A stretch of 64,000 bases of DNA from Mycolicibacterium insubricum (GCF_010731615.1 NZ_AP022618.1:2852001-2916000); one strand, 5' to 3'; positions 53,338 through 62,965 are shown, counted from the stretch's first letter. Notes: generated by a model not told the origin, from the letters alone. Numbers and translations: made by a program.

Positions 53338-54330
53338 TCAGGGCAGGTTGACCGGTTTGCGTTCGATCAGATCGCGAACCCCGGTGGCGCCCAGACGCTT
53401 TCGGAACGCCTGCACGGTGTAGCCAACGAGGACACCATCGGTGCGGGCGCGCACCGAGGCCGAGCGAGGCAGCCCGAACAGCGGGCCGATCTCACCGAAG
53501 TACTCTCCCGGGCCGGCCGTGGAGAGCAGCTCGGCGGCTCCCCCGCCCAGCTCCCGCATGATGTCGAACTTGCCCTCGCGGACGACGTAGATGAGATCGC
53601 CCATGGTGTTCTGCTCGAACACCGTCGTGCCGGCGGGCACCGTGAGGGTCTCCGGCTCCCGGTCGACGCTGGCCACGGTGGGTACCAGCTCGATCACCTC
53701 GTCGGCCAGCGGCAGGATGCGGCTGTCGTGGGTGGCCACCACCACCACCCGATCCCCCGACGCCAACCCGCGGATCAGCCGCAGCACCTCCTCGACCTGG
53801 ATGAAGTCCAGGTGCGCGGTCGGTTCGTCGGCCAGGATGAGCGGCGGATCCAGCGCGATGGCACGGGCGACGGCCACCCGCTGCTGTTGCCCGCCGCTGA
53901 GGTCGCCGGGCCGGTGGTTCACCCGCTCGCCCAGGCCCACCCGGTCGAGCAGCTCCACCGCCTTCTTGTGCGACTGGCGCCGGCCCATCCCGGCCGCACG
54001 CATGGGCACCATGACGTTCTCGATAGCGGTGAGGCTGGGCACCAGATTGAACGCCTGGAACACGATCCCGACGGTGTTGCGTCGGTATTCGCTGAGTTCC
54101 TTCGGCGCCAGGCCGGTGACCTCCACGTCGCCGAAGGCGATGCTGCCCGACGTCGGGCTCAGGATGCCGCCCAGACATGACAGTAGCGTGGTCTTCCCAC
54201 AACCGCTGGGCCCCAGCAGGATTGCCAGCGATCCGGCCGGCAGGTCCAGGTCGAAATGGTCGATCGGGCGGATGGTGTCGGCGGAGTTGCGGTATTCCAC
54301 CGTCAGGTCGCGGATGCTCAGATCGCCCAT
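53338..54330 (-). CDS. ABC transporter ATPase with C-terminal cyclic-nucleotide-binding domain
   Basis: 330 residues. Residues ~1-215 are a MacB/LolD-type ATPase: Walker A GPSGCGKTT, Q-loop FQAFNLVPSLTA, signature LSGGQQQRVAVARA, Walker B LILADEPT, H-loop THDSR. Residues ~225-320 match a cNMP-binding domain (VPAGTTVFEQNTMGDLIYVV, then PGEYFGEIGPLFGLPRSAS with the phosphate-binding Glu and Arg). The fusion suggests transport is gated by cAMP or cGMP. It lies 2 bp downstream of its permease gene. By recall the size equals M. tuberculosis Rv0073. Confidence 0.9.
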   Translation of the reverse strand: MGDLSIRDLTVEYRNSADTIRPIDHFDLDLPAGSLAILLGPSGCGKTTLLSCLGGILSPTSGSIAFGDVEVTGLAPKELSEYRRNTVGIVFQAFNLVPSLTAIENVMVPMRAAGMGRRQSHKKAVELLDRVGLGERVNHRPGDLSGGQQQRVAVARAIALDPPLILADEPTAHLDFIQVEEVLRLIRGLASGDRVVVVATHDSRILPLADEVIELVPTVASVDREPETLTVPAGTTVFEQNTMGDLIYVVREGKFDIMRELGGGAAELLSTAGPGEYFGEIGPLFGLPRSASVRARTDGVLVGYTVQAFRKRLGATGVRDLIERKPVNLP

Positions 54331-54332
54331 GG

Positions 54333-55382
54333 TCAGGGACCTCCGAACGCCAGCGCGGGGTCGACGCTGATCGCGCGGCGCAAGCCGGCCACGCTGGCCA
54401 GCAGCCCGATGCCCACCGCGACGGCCGGCAGCAGCAGATAGGCGCCCTCGGGGACGTCGACGCGCATGGGGAACATCGGCCCGAGCAGCGCCGAGAGGGC
54501 TACGCCGAATACCGCAGAGACCAGCGCGATGATGACGGCTTGGAGCACCAGGCCCGCCAGTACCGAGCGCGACGGCACCCCGATCGCCTTGAACACGGCG
54601 AAGTCGCGGGTGCGCTCCAGCGCCGACATGTAGATGATCGAGCCGACGATCAGCGCGGCGACCAGCCAGAGTAGGCCGGCCATGATCGAGATGGCGTTCA
54701 CCGCGACCTTCAGCGGGCGCATCATGTCCGCGATCGCGCCGGCGCGGTCCACCGCGTGGAAGCCAGGCAGGATCTGCTGCGGGTTGCCGCGGATGCCGAT
54801 CGAGGAGATGACCGGCTTGCCGTCGAATGCCATCCGCTGTGCACCGGCGACGGTGAGGAACAGGTTGGGCTGGCGGGCCAGGACCGTGGAATTCGCCACG
54901 ATGCCGACGACGGTGACCTGGTGCGGGCCGATGGTCAGCGTGTCACCGAGGTGGTGGTCAAGCGTCGAGGAGACCGCGACCTCGTCGACCTTGACCGGCG
55001 CCCGGCCCTCGGTCATCGTCGGCATGCCGGGCCCGTCGGTGGGCGCCCCGAACAGGTTCATGGTCTTGAAGGTGCCGTTGTCGCGCGCGGTGGCACCGAT
55101 GTAGACCAGCGGTGCGGCGGCCTGCACACCGGGCAGCTTCGCGGCGGCGGCCACCTTGCTCTGATCGAACGGCGTCGACCCCAGGAACGGACCGGCGACG
55201 TCGTCCTGGATGAGGAAGTAGTCGACGCCGAACGAGTCCACCGTGCGGGTGGCCTCCACCCGAAATCCGTTGGCCAGCCCGGTCAGGACGAGTGTCATGG
55301 CGAACACGAAGGCGGTGCCGACGACGGCGATCAGGAACCTGCGTTTGCGCCACTGCAGATCACGGATAGCGGCGATCAGCAT
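54333..55382 (-). CDS. ABC transporter permease, FtsX/MacB type
   Basis: 349 residues. One N-terminal helix (FLIAVVGTAFVFAMTLVLTGL), a ~190-residue extracytoplasmic domain with FtsX-like VEATRTVDSFGVDYFLIQDD and DEVAVSSTLDHHLGDTLTIG, and three C-terminal helices (IMAGLLWLVAALIVGSIIYM, LAGLVLQAVIIALVSAVFGV, LLLPAVAVGIGLLASVAGL). This is the MacB/LolC permease layout for exporting or extracting substrates at the outer membrane side. ATG 55382 (MLIAAIRDLQWRKRRF) is preferred. The ATPase gene follows 2 bp later. Confidence 0.88.
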   Translation of the reverse strand: MLIAAIRDLQWRKRRFLIAVVGTAFVFAMTLVLTGLANGFRVEATRTVDSFGVDYFLIQDDVAGPFLGSTPFDQSKVAAAAKLPGVQAAAPLVYIGATARDNGTFKTMNLFGAPTDGPGMPTMTEGRAPVKVDEVAVSSTLDHHLGDTLTIGPHQVTVVGIVANSTVLARQPNLFLTVAGAQRMAFDGKPVISSIGIRGNPQQILPGFHAVDRAGAIADMMRPLKVAVNAISIMAGLLWLVAALIVGSIIYMSALERTRDFAVFKAIGVPSRSVLAGLVLQAVIIALVSAVFGVALSALLGPMFPMRVDVPEGAYLLLPAVAVGIGLLASVAGLRRAISVDPALAFGGP

Positions 55383-55493
55383 GGACTGCGTCCACGGCGC
55401 CGGCGGTTCACCCCGCAAACTTAGCCGCACCTACCGGGCGCGAGAGGTGTTTTCGACACGCCCGGGCGCCACCGCCCGGCTTAGACTGCCCGC

Positions 55494-56810
55494 ATGGCCG
55501 AGCCGCAGTGGGTGCAGTACGCCGTGTGGTGGCAGGTGTATCCGCTGGGATTCGTCGGTGCCTTCCCGTCGTCGTCACCACCGGCGCCCGACGAGCACCG
55601 GCTGCGCCGCGTCGCCGACTGGCTCGACCACGCGCAGGCGCTGGGGGCCTCCGGGATCGCGCTGGGGCCGGTGTTCGCCTCCCGCAGCCACGGCTACGAC
55701 ACCACCGACCATTTCCGCATCGATCCGCGCCTGGGCGACGACGACGACTTCGACGACCTGGTCGCCCGGGCCCGGGACCGGGGTCTGCGGGTGCTGCTCG
55801 ACGGCGTGTTCAACCACGTCGGAACCGATTTCGGCCGCTACCGCGCAGCGCTCGACGGTGACGCCGAGGCCGCCGGGTGGTTCCGCGGGCGGCCGGGCCG
55901 GTTCGCCACCTTCGAGGGCCACGGCGACCTGATCGCGCTGCGCCACGACAACCCGGCGGTCGCCGACTACGTCGTCGAGGTCATGTGCCACTGGCTCGAC
56001 CGCGGCGCCGACGGCTGGCGGCTCGACGCGGCGTACGCGGTCCCCGCCGAGTTCTGGGACCGGGTACTGCCGCGCGTGCGGGCCCGCCACCCGCAGGCAT
56101 GGTTCGTCGGCGAGGTGATCCACGGCGACTACGCACAGATCGTGGCGAGCACCGGATTCGACGCCGTCACCCAGTACGAATTGTGGAAGGCGATCTGGAG
56201 TTCGCTCAACGACGGCAACTTCCACGAGTTGGACTGGGCACTGACCCGGCATGCCGAGTTCCTGGATTCCTTTGTGCCACAGACATTCATCGGCAACCAC
56301 GACGTGACCCGGATCGCCAGCCGACTGGACAATCCCGAGCATGTGGCGCTGGCGCTGGTGCTGCTGATGACCACCGGCGGAGTGCCGACGATCTACGCCG
56401 GCGACGAGTTCGGCTTCCGCGGGGTCAAGGAGGAACGCGCCGGCGGCGACGACGCCGTGCGCCCGGAGTTCGGCGCCCCGCCGCTGCCGGTCGACGAGGC
56501 CGGCCGACAGATGTTCGCGTTGCACCAGTACCTGATTGGGTTGCGCCGACGGCACCCGTGGCTGCACACCGCACGAACCGGCGCCGTGGCGCTGGACAAC
56601 CGTCAGTACCTGTACCGCAGCGCCGGGGGCAACGGCGAGCAGCTGTTCGTCGCGCTCAACATCGCCGACGAGCCGATGCGGATCCGGGCGGCCGACGCCG
56701 GGGTCGCGGCGCTGCGGGTGATCGCCGGGGCGGGTGCCCCGCCGGCGGCCGACTGCACAGAGACCGCCCTCGCCCCGAACGGCTGGCTGATCCTGGCGCC
56801 GGCCGGCTGA
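55494..56810 (+). CDS. Glycoside hydrolase family 13 (alpha-amylase-type) enzyme
   Basis: 438 residues with the GH13 barrel: YPLGFVGAFPSS, GVFNHVGTDF, DGWRLDAAYAVP with nucleophile Asp178, WFVGEVIHG with acid/base Glu207, and FIGNHDVTR with transition-state Asp270. It is compact and has no signal peptide, so it is cytoplasmic. It probably acts on alpha-1,4 glucans or trehalose-related oligosaccharides; the sequence does not settle which. The 5' end is divergent from the ABC permease gene. Confidence 0.9.
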   Translation: MAEPQWVQYAVWWQVYPLGFVGAFPSSSPPAPDEHRLRRVADWLDHAQALGASGIALGPVFASRSHGYDTTDHFRIDPRLGDDDDFDDLVARARDRGLRVLLDGVFNHVGTDFGRYRAALDGDAEAAGWFRGRPGRFATFEGHGDLIALRHDNPAVADYVVEVMCHWLDRGADGWRLDAAYAVPAEFWDRVLPRVRARHPQAWFVGEVIHGDYAQIVASTGFDAVTQYELWKAIWSSLNDGNFHELDWALTRHAEFLDSFVPQTFIGNHDVTRIASRLDNPEHVALALVLLMTTGGVPTIYAGDEFGFRGVKEERAGGDDAVRPEFGAPPLPVDEAGRQMFALHQYLIGLRRRHPWLHTARTGAVALDNRQYLYRSAGGNGEQLFVALNIADEPMRIRAADAGVAALRVIAGAGAPPAADCTETALAPNGWLILAPAG

Positions 56811-56820
56811 GGCGTCCGGC

Positions 56821-58623
56821 TCAGCTGATCGCCTTGTTCTCGGTGGGCTCCCAGTGCCCGTCGATCAACGTCGGCATGGTCAGCGCGGCCAGCCGGTCCC
56901 AGTCGGCGCGGCGGCGCTTGACCCGCAGCCGGGTGTCCACCGGCTGCGCGGTCAGCTCGTCGCAGAGCAGGAAGTGCACGTCGGCCGGGTCGGCGAGGGC
57001 GCGCACGGCGGCCATCCGGCGCCCGACCTCGTCGGCGGTCTCGGCCAGCCGCTGCAACTGGCCTACGGTGCTCTGCCAGGCCGCGGTGCGTCCCGACCGC
57101 GCGGTGTCGAGCAGCCGGCTGACGATCGGGGTGCGCCCGGTGCTGCCGCCGTCGAGGTCACCGGGCACCACTTCCTCGGGCAGCGCGGACAGTTCCAGCA
57201 TCGACGCGGCGGCGGCGAGTCCCCGGCTCCACTGCGCCAGATGGCGCCGGCCGGGAGCAGCGCCGAGGGTGTCCTCGATCAGCAGCCCCAGGGCCGTCGT
57301 CGTCCACGCCTGGGCGATGCGGTCCCGCAGCAACAGGATCCGTACCTGCAGCCGGGCGTCCGACAGGCCGGCCGGGGCGACGTCGTCATCGGCATCGGTG
57401 GCCACATCGGCGGCCAGCGCATCGCATTCGGTTCCGTAGCGCCCGGCTAGGGCCAGCAGCCGGGTGTTGACCGCGGCGAGCGCGATGCGCCCGTGCGGCG
57501 CGACGGCGGGACCGGGCAACAGCACGATGTCGGGGCCGCCGGCTGGGGCCTGCGACAGTGCGTCGGCGGATCGCCCGGGCAGCACGGTGCTGGCCGCGGC
57601 GGCCACCGATAGCCCGGCGTAGAGCCGTTGGCCGAACACCGCGGTGGCCCGGTGGGTCCATTCCGCACCGAGTGCGCCGGACAGTCCGACAACCTCGGCG
57701 ACGGCGCGCTGCGCACAGCCCAGTCCCCCGCTGTGCACATCCAGCGACAACGGTCGCAGCGGCACCGCCAGGGGCCCGTCGTCGGGGGCGATGAACACCG
57801 GGAAATCCGGGGAGATGGCGTCGTCGAACTCACCGACCGGCTCGGCGGCCGACGGATCGGTGACGCGGGTCGGCGGTTCGACGCAGCGATGCGACCGGGT
57901 GCACAGCCCGCGGGCGGTGTCGACGACCGCGGCAGTCGCCGTCCACCCGCATTCGAAATCCCAATCCCGTTGCAGCGGAAGAAGCCGGTAGCCCTGGTCC
58001 ACCCCGGTCCAGCCGGCGCGGTGACGGAAGCCGATATCGGTAGCGGCCAGCAACCGTCGGGCGTGCAGCGCCGAGATCGGCTCGTCGGCGGCGAGATCGA
58101 CCGTTCCGGTGCGATGCGAGCCGACGGCACGGGTCAGAAACCGCACCAGGTCGTCGGTGTGCAGCACCCGCACCGACGCGGTGGCGCCGCGCCGGCGCAG
58201 CGAGGAAACCGTTCGACACACCATGGACTCGGGGTTGCGTCCCAGCAGCGGGGCGATCCGGATGACCAGGCTCGGCGCCCAGCCCGAGGTGACGAGCTCC
58301 TCGGCGTCCCGGTAGTCGTTCGGGTCGCCGGCGGCGGGCAGCACGCACAGCAACCGGGACCCGGCCCGGCCGGCCGCGTCGCTGACGGCCAGCACCCCGG
58401 GCACACCACTGGCGTCGATGTCCAGGTGGATGATCACGTCTGCATCGGCTGCCAGGTCGTCGAGCACCGGGTCCTCGAGGTCGGCCACGGTGACGGCGAC
58501 GCGTGGATCCAGCCGCGGATCGTCGGCCACGTCGATGCCGCAGACCTCGTGACCGGCAGCGATGAGCTGCCGGGCACTGGCCCGACCCAATGTCTGCGCG
58601 ACACCGGTGAGCAAGATCCGCAT
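56821..58623 (-). CDS. Epimerase-PEP-enzyme fusion lacking the mobile domain
   Basis: 600 residues. Residues ~1-240 are an NAD-dependent epimerase-type Rossmann fold (MRILLTGVAQTLGRASARQLIAAGHEV). The rest follows the large mycobacterial fusion family typified, by recall, by Rv2047c (~850 residues): SPDFPVFIAPDDG, a helical middle, and DPADVHFLLCDEL...WEPTENKA. The recalled homologue continues into a swivelling phospho-His (PEP-utilising) domain, but this protein stops just before it, and the HRGPAE motif of the middle region is also absent. A non-catalytic or altered PEP-enzyme function is likely. Function unknown. Confidence 0.72.
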   Translation of the reverse strand: MRILLTGVAQTLGRASARQLIAAGHEVCGIDVADDPRLDPRVAVTVADLEDPVLDDLAADADVIIHLDIDASGVPGVLAVSDAAGRAGSRLLCVLPAAGDPNDYRDAEELVTSGWAPSLVIRIAPLLGRNPESMVCRTVSSLRRRGATASVRVLHTDDLVRFLTRAVGSHRTGTVDLAADEPISALHARRLLAATDIGFRHRAGWTGVDQGYRLLPLQRDWDFECGWTATAAVVDTARGLCTRSHRCVEPPTRVTDPSAAEPVGEFDDAISPDFPVFIAPDDGPLAVPLRPLSLDVHSGGLGCAQRAVAEVVGLSGALGAEWTHRATAVFGQRLYAGLSVAAAASTVLPGRSADALSQAPAGGPDIVLLPGPAVAPHGRIALAAVNTRLLALAGRYGTECDALAADVATDADDDVAPAGLSDARLQVRILLLRDRIAQAWTTTALGLLIEDTLGAAPGRRHLAQWSRGLAAAASMLELSALPEEVVPGDLDGGSTGRTPIVSRLLDTARSGRTAAWQSTVGQLQRLAETADEVGRRMAAVRALADPADVHFLLCDELTAQPVDTRLRVKRRRADWDRLAALTMPTLIDGHWEPTENKAIS

Positions 58624-58742
58624 GCGTCCCCCGATCCATACCCGGGCCTCACTTTAGGAGCCTCGACCGGGTTGCGGCGGGTTTTCCGCGCAGACCGCCA
58701 CGACGACCTCACAACCGGCGTCCGCGCCCGGCGAACTGGGAG

Positions 58743-58763
58743 TTTGTACAAATCAGGTACACT
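58743..58763 (+). promoter_or_regulatory. Promoter and palindrome upstream of the CPBP protease gene
   Basis: TACACT (58758-58763) fits a mycobacterial -10 and places +1 at the GTG (58770), implying a leaderless mRNA. TTTGTACAAA (58743-58752), a perfect 10-bp palindrome, lies just upstream near where a -35 or operator would be. GTACAC partly repeats TGTACA. Confidence 0.5.
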
Positions 58764-58769
58764 TGTCGA

Positions 58770-59570
58770 GTGATGTCACACGCCACCACAGCGATGCCTG
58801 CTGTCTCGAGCACCGAGGCGCACATCGGCGTGTTCGATCATCCGCTGCAATCGCTGCTCTCGGCGCTGCATCACGCCCGGATCTACATCGACATCGCGGT
58901 CGTGATCGTGGTGCTGGGCCTGACCAACCTCATTGCGCACTTCACCACCGCGTGGGCGGGCGTGGTGACCGTCCCGGTCGCCGCGGTCGTGCTCGTCGCG
59001 CTGGTCCGCTCGCGGGGGCTCGGCTGGGCCGAACTCGGTCTGAGCCGCGAGCACTGGCGCTCCGGGGTGGCCTACGGTCTGGGCGCATTCGCGCTGGTCG
59101 CGACCGTCGTGGCGATCGGCGCACTGATGCCGTGGACTCGGCCGATGTTCCTCAACAACCACTACGCGACCGTGTCCGGCGCCCTGATCGCCTCCATGGT
59201 GATCATCCCGCTGCAGACCGTCATCCCCGAGGAACTAGCGTTCCGCGGCGTTCTGCACGGCGCGCTGGATCGCGCCTGGGGCTTCCGCGGGGTGCTCGCC
59301 GTCGGGTCACTGTTGTTCGGCTTCTGGCACATCGCCAGCTCGCTGGGCCTGACCACCGGCAACGTCGGGTTTACCCGGATTCTCGGCGGCGGGGTGTTCG
59401 GCGTGGTGGCCGGCATCGTGGGCGCGGTGATCGCCACCGCCGCGGCCGGATTCGTGTTCAGCTGGTTGCGCCGGCGCAGCGGCAGCCTGATCGCCCCGAT
59501 CGCGCTGCACTGGTCGCTCAACGGCATCGGCGCGCTGGCTGCGGCCGTGGTCTGGCATATTTCCAGCTGA
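58770..59570 (+). CDS. CPBP-family intramembrane metalloprotease
   Basis: 266 residues, about seven transmembrane helices. The CPBP/Abi motifs are PEELAFRG (Glu154, Glu155, Arg159), FGFWHIAS (motif 2 His) and ALHWSLNG (motif 3 His). These residues form the metal site of Rce1-type proteases. In bacteria, members process peptides or act in immunity and signalling; the substrate here is unknown. The GTG at 58770 matches the leaderless promoter; ATG 58773 is the alternative. Confidence 0.87.
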   Translation: MMSHATTAMPAVSSTEAHIGVFDHPLQSLLSALHHARIYIDIAVVIVVLGLTNLIAHFTTAWAGVVTVPVAAVVLVALVRSRGLGWAELGLSREHWRSGVAYGLGAFALVATVVAIGALMPWTRPMFLNNHYATVSGALIASMVIIPLQTVIPEELAFRGVLHGALDRAWGFRGVLAVGSLLFGFWHIASSLGLTTGNVGFTRILGGGVFGVVAGIVGAVIATAAAGFVFSWLRRRSGSLIAPIALHWSLNGIGALAAAVVWHISS

Positions 59571-59646
59571 TTGCCCGTTCATTCAGACCTGACGCCGGGA
59601 TTCCGGCACGCGAACTCAGCGGGGGTTCTGTCTCAACGCCAAGGGC

Positions 59647-60663
59647 TCAGTTCCGCAGCACCGCCGCCCCGGCGATCCGGCCGCCGGCCAGTGCGGACAG
59701 CGCCTCATCGGCGCGGTCCATCGGATAGTCGACAGTGCTGACCTGGATGTGGTGCTCGCCGGCGAACGCCAGAAACTCCCGGGCGTCGGCGCGGGTGTTC
59801 GAGGTCACCGAGCGGATCTGCCGCTCCTGAAACAGGTGCCGCTGGTAGTTCAGCGGCGGGATGTCGGTCAGGTAGATCCCGGCGATGGACAGCGTGCCGC
59901 CGCGGTCCAGCGCCTCGGCGGCCGGCAGTACCAGCTCACCGACCGGCGCGAACAGGATCGCCGAGTCCAGCCGGACCGGCGGCGGGTCGGCCGCGCCCTG
60001 CACCGACGCCGCCCCCAGCGCACGGGCCAGCTCCCGGGCGTCGGCGCCGCGGGTCATCACGTGCACCTCGGCGCCCCGGGCCAGGGCGATCTGCGCGGTG
60101 ATGTGCGCGCTGCCGCCGAAGCCGTATATCCCGAGCCGCCCGCCCGGGGGCAGCTCCGCCCGGACCAGTGAGCGGTAGCCGATGATGCCCGCGCACAGCA
60201 GCGGCGCCAGCTCGGCGTCGGCGTAGCCGGGCGGCAGCCGGTGCGCGAACGCGGCCGGCACGACGGCAAACTCCGCGTAGCCGCCGTCGGCGTCCCAGCC
60301 GGTGTAGCGGGAGTGTGGGCACAGGTTCTCCGCGCCGCGCAGGCAGAAGCGGCACCGCCCGCAGGTGTGCCGCAGCCAGGCGATGCCGACCCGGTCGCCG
60401 ACGGTGACGTCGACGTCCAGGTCGGGCCCACATTCGACGACTTCGCCGACCACCTCGTGGCCCGGGATGACGCCGGGCCGGTGCACCGGCAGATCGCCCT
60501 CGCTGACGTGCAGGTCGGTGCGGCACACCCCGCAGGCCAGCACGGCCACCAGCAGTTCACCGGGGCCCGGCCGGGGCACCGGCACGCGCTCGCGATCCAG
60601 CGGCCCGGTGTCGACGGGTCCCGGCCGGTTGACCCGCCAGGCGGTCATGGTCTGCGGCGTCAT
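59647..60663 (-). CDS. adhA: Zinc-dependent alcohol dehydrogenase AdhA-type
   Basis: 338 residues of the medium-chain dehydrogenase family. The catalytic zinc ligands are Cys47 ([14 protein letters not shown]) and His69-Glu70 ([10 protein letters not shown]). The structural zinc lobe has four Cys in [17 protein letters not shown], and the NAD fold contains [23 protein letters not shown]. It interconverts alcohols and aldehydes with NAD(H). By recall it corresponds to Rv1862, with GlsB-type and apa genes on the same side, so the gene order is conserved. Confidence 0.9.
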   Translation of the reverse strand: MTPQTMTAWRVNRPGPVDTGPLDRERVPVPRPGPGELLVAVLACGVCRTDLHVSEGDLPVHRPGVIPGHEVVGEVVECGPDLDVDVTVGDRVGIAWLRHTCGRCRFCLRGAENLCPHSRYTGWDADGGYAEFAVVPAAFAHRLPPGYADAELAPLLCAGIIGYRSLVRAELPPGGRLGIYGFGGSAHITAQIALARGAEVHVMTRGADARELARALGAASVQGAADPPPVRLDSAILFAPVGELVLPAAEALDRGGTLSIAGIYLTDIPPLNYQRHLFQERQIRSVTSNTRADAREFLAFAGEHHIQVSTVDYPMDRADEALSALAGGRIAGAAVLRN

Positions 60664-60685
60664 GGCGTCACCGCGAGTCCGGGCG

Positions 60686-61012
60686 CTATTTGTTCTGGAC
60701 TTTGCCCAAACCCCAGAGCAGGATCACCGATCCGAGGACCGCGGTGAACAGCGTGAACCACCAGCCACCTTCTGCGGTATTGAGGAAGAAGCTCAGCAGG
60801 AAACCGCCGATGAGCGCGCCGATCACACCGATGACGATGTTCATCAGGAGACCGGAACCGGAGCCCTTCACCAGCTTGCCGGCGATCCAGCCGGCGATCG
60901 CGCCGATGACGATGTAGCTGAGCCAACCGACGTTGGTGAGCGTGGTGGACCGGTCGGCCAGCAACTCCATGGTTGTGCCGGAAGCCAGATTCATCGCTAG
61001 CAGAGTGTTCAT
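60686..61012 (-). CDS. GlsB/YeaQ-family small membrane protein
   Basis: 108 residues. After a short N-terminus, [43 protein letters not shown] is the GlsB/YeaQ/YmgE signature (three helices with GxxAG and GALIGGF). The family is linked to general stress; its role is unresolved. ATG 61012 follows GGAG. It lies between apa and adhA with the same order as Rv1860-Rv1862. Confidence 0.88.
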   Translation of the reverse strand: MNTLLAMNLASGTTMELLADRSTTLTNVGWLSYIVIGAIAGWIAGKLVKGSGSGLLMNIVIGVIGALIGGFLLSFFLNTAEGGWWFTLFTAVLGSVILLWGLGKVQNK

Positions 61013-61110
61013 CGCGGTCTCCTCGTCGTTTCCGGCTCCGGTGGATCCGGGACCTACATCAGCTATACCCGCTGCGGGTAACAATTCAACCCGTTCTTCG
61101 GCGTAGACAC

Positions 61111-61150
61111 AGAAAACCCCGATTCCACCCGGGTGGAATCGGGGTTTTCT
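61111..61150. terminator. Perfect 40-bp palindrome terminator
   Basis: AGAAAACCCCGATTCCACCC is followed immediately by its exact reverse complement, ending in TTTTCT. The A-tract and T-tract make it work in either direction. It lies 12 bp after the apa stop on the reverse strand, and 99 bp upstream of the GlsB-type gene. Confidence 0.92.
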
Positions 61151-61161
61151 GATCGGATCGG

Positions 61162-62127
61162 TCAGCCGGCGGGGATCATCGCCGGGTCCGGATTCTCCAC
61201 CGGAACCGGGACGCCGACGGCCGGGTGGGCCGGGTCCGCCGCCGGGGCGGCCGCGTTCGGGTCCGCGGCGGGCGCGGGCGGCGGGGTGTACTGGCGGATC
61301 GAGTTGGCCAGAGCCACCGCGGCCCCCTTGTCGATGGGGTCCTTGGCGGTGCCCAGCCACACCACGAACCAACGCTCGTTGCGCTGTCCGCGCGGTGCGT
61401 TCTGGCCGGCGTCGCCGACCACACCGGCCCAGATCTGGCCGTCGGGCTTGCTGGAGTCGGTGAACTTCACCTCGTAGTAGGAGGCCGACCCCTTCATCCC
61501 GCCGGCGTCCAGCGGTGCCGTCGACTGGTTCACCCGGGTGCCCGGGAACGGCATGAAGAACTCACCCATGTCGGAGGCCAGCCGAACGGCGGCCTTGGCG
61601 TTGTCTGGCTCGGCGCCGGCGAACAGCTTCAGGTCGAGCCGGCCCAGCAGGATGCTGGTGTCGTTGGCCGGAGCGGCAGCGGGTTGTCCGGGCTCGGGCT
61701 CGGGAACGGCCTTGGTCAGCAGGGCCTGACCGTAGTTGAGGCGGCTGGCATCGCCGACCACCCACCCGGCGGGGACCACGTAGCTGAATGAACCCGCGGC
61801 GACGTTGACCCGGCCCGGCTCGTCGACCGGCGCGGCGGGAGCAGCATTGGGATCGTGCGGTGCGGCGTTCGGATCGGTGGGCGCGGGCTCGGCGGGTGCC
61901 GGAGTCGCATCGCCCGGCGCCGGGGAGGCCGGTGCGGGAGAAGCCGGTGCCGGAGACCCGGGAGCTGCGGGCGCCGGAGACGCGGGAGCCGGGTTCGGCT
62001 CGGGCGTGGGGTCGGCGTAGGCGGGCGGAGCCGCCAGCATGAGGCACAGCGCCGCGGCGGCGCCGGTCCATCGCACGGACCTGGAGCCGCGGCCGCGGCG
62101 GGTGGACATCGGCGGGTACTGATCCAT
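61162..62127 (-). CDS. apa: Apa-like Ala/Pro-rich secreted antigen (fibronectin-attachment protein)
   Basis: 321 residues: a twin-Arg-rich N-terminus ([13 protein letters not shown]) and signal peptide ending AYA, a long Pro/Ala/Thr region with repeated PAPASPAP (a likely O-mannosylation zone), then a folded domain [94 protein letters not shown]. This is the Apa/MPT32 family, which binds fibronectin and is a glycoprotein antigen. The start [11 protein letters not shown] fits the recalled homologue's N-terminus. Confidence 0.9.
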   Translation of the reverse strand: MDQYPPMSTRRGRGSRSVRWTGAAAALCLMLAAPPAYADPTPEPNPAPASPAPAAPGSPAPASPAPASPAPGDATPAPAEPAPTDPNAAPHDPNAAPAAPVDEPGRVNVAAGSFSYVVPAGWVVGDASRLNYGQALLTKAVPEPEPGQPAAAPANDTSILLGRLDLKLFAGAEPDNAKAAVRLASDMGEFFMPFPGTRVNQSTAPLDAGGMKGSASYYEVKFTDSSKPDGQIWAGVVGDAGQNAPRGQRNERWFVVWLGTAKDPIDKGAAVALANSIRQYTPPPAPAADPNAAAPAADPAHPAVGVPVPVENPDPAMIPAG

Positions 62128-62293
62128 GGCGACGAACCTACCGTGTCACCCCGACTGCGCAAGGTACGGCGCGGTAGTGTGTCGCGCCCAACTGCGTTGA
62201 TGCCGCCCGGCGTGGCCGCTTTGGCGGAATAGCTACCGTCCAGTAACCTCGTGGTGACCGGGTTCGCCGTCGAACAATCTTAGGAGGCTCGCG

Positions 62294-62965
62294 ATGGAGG
62301 TTCTCGTCACCGGTGCCGACACCGATCTGGGCCGGGCCATCGCCGCCGGATTCCGCGAGGCCGGCCACGGCGTCGTCATCTCCGGGGCCCGTCGCGCCGA
62401 GCTCGAGGTCGCGGCCAAGGAGCTCGAAGTCGATTACGTCGTCTGCGACAACACCGACCCCGACGCCCTGGCGGCCGCCCGCAGCCTGTTCCCGCACCAC
62501 CTGGACACCATCGTCAACGTCCCCGCCCCGCGGCACGATCCCGGCGATCCCCGGACCTACACCCTCGCCGAGCGCCGGGCCGCCTGGCACGAGGCCCTGG
62601 ACGCGACGGTGCTGGCACCGGTGCTGACCCTGCAGACCGTCGGGGACCACCTGCGATCGGGCGGGTCCATCGTCTCGGTGGCCCCCGGGCACCCGCCCGA
62701 CGGCAGCATCGGTGCGGCGGTCAAGGCCGCGCTGTCGGACTGGACGTCCGGACAGACCGAGACCTACGGCACCCGCGGAATCACCATCAACGTCGTGGCC
62801 GCCGGGCGCAGCGTGGAAACCGGTTACGACGGGCTGCGCACCCCGCAGCCCGCTGTCGCCGACGAGATCGCCCGCCTGGCCCTGTTCCTGGCGAGCCCCT
62901 CGGCCCGGCACATCACCGGCGAAACGCTGCACGTGAGCAGCGGCGTCGCGGCCAGCTTCGGCTGA
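62294..62965 (+). CDS. Short-chain dehydrogenase/reductase (atypical)
   Basis: 223 residues starting MEVLVTGADTDLGRAIAAGF with a Rossmann glycine motif (TGADTDLGRAI) and a late SDR-like ITGETLHVSSGVAA. The canonical Tyr-x-x-x-Lys is not obvious: the region after SIVSVAPG reads GAAVKAALSDW, with a Lys but no Tyr at the usual spacing. It may be a divergent or non-catalytic SDR. By recall it matches Rv1856c by position next to the LLM gene. Substrate unknown. Confidence 0.8.
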   Translation: MEVLVTGADTDLGRAIAAGFREAGHGVVISGARRAELEVAAKELEVDYVVCDNTDPDALAAARSLFPHHLDTIVNVPAPRHDPGDPRTYTLAERRAAWHEALDATVLAPVLTLQTVGDHLRSGGSIVSVAPGHPPDGSIGAAVKAALSDWTSGQTETYGTRGITINVVAAGRSVETGYDGLRTPQPAVADEIARLALFLASPSARHITGETLHVSSGVAASFG

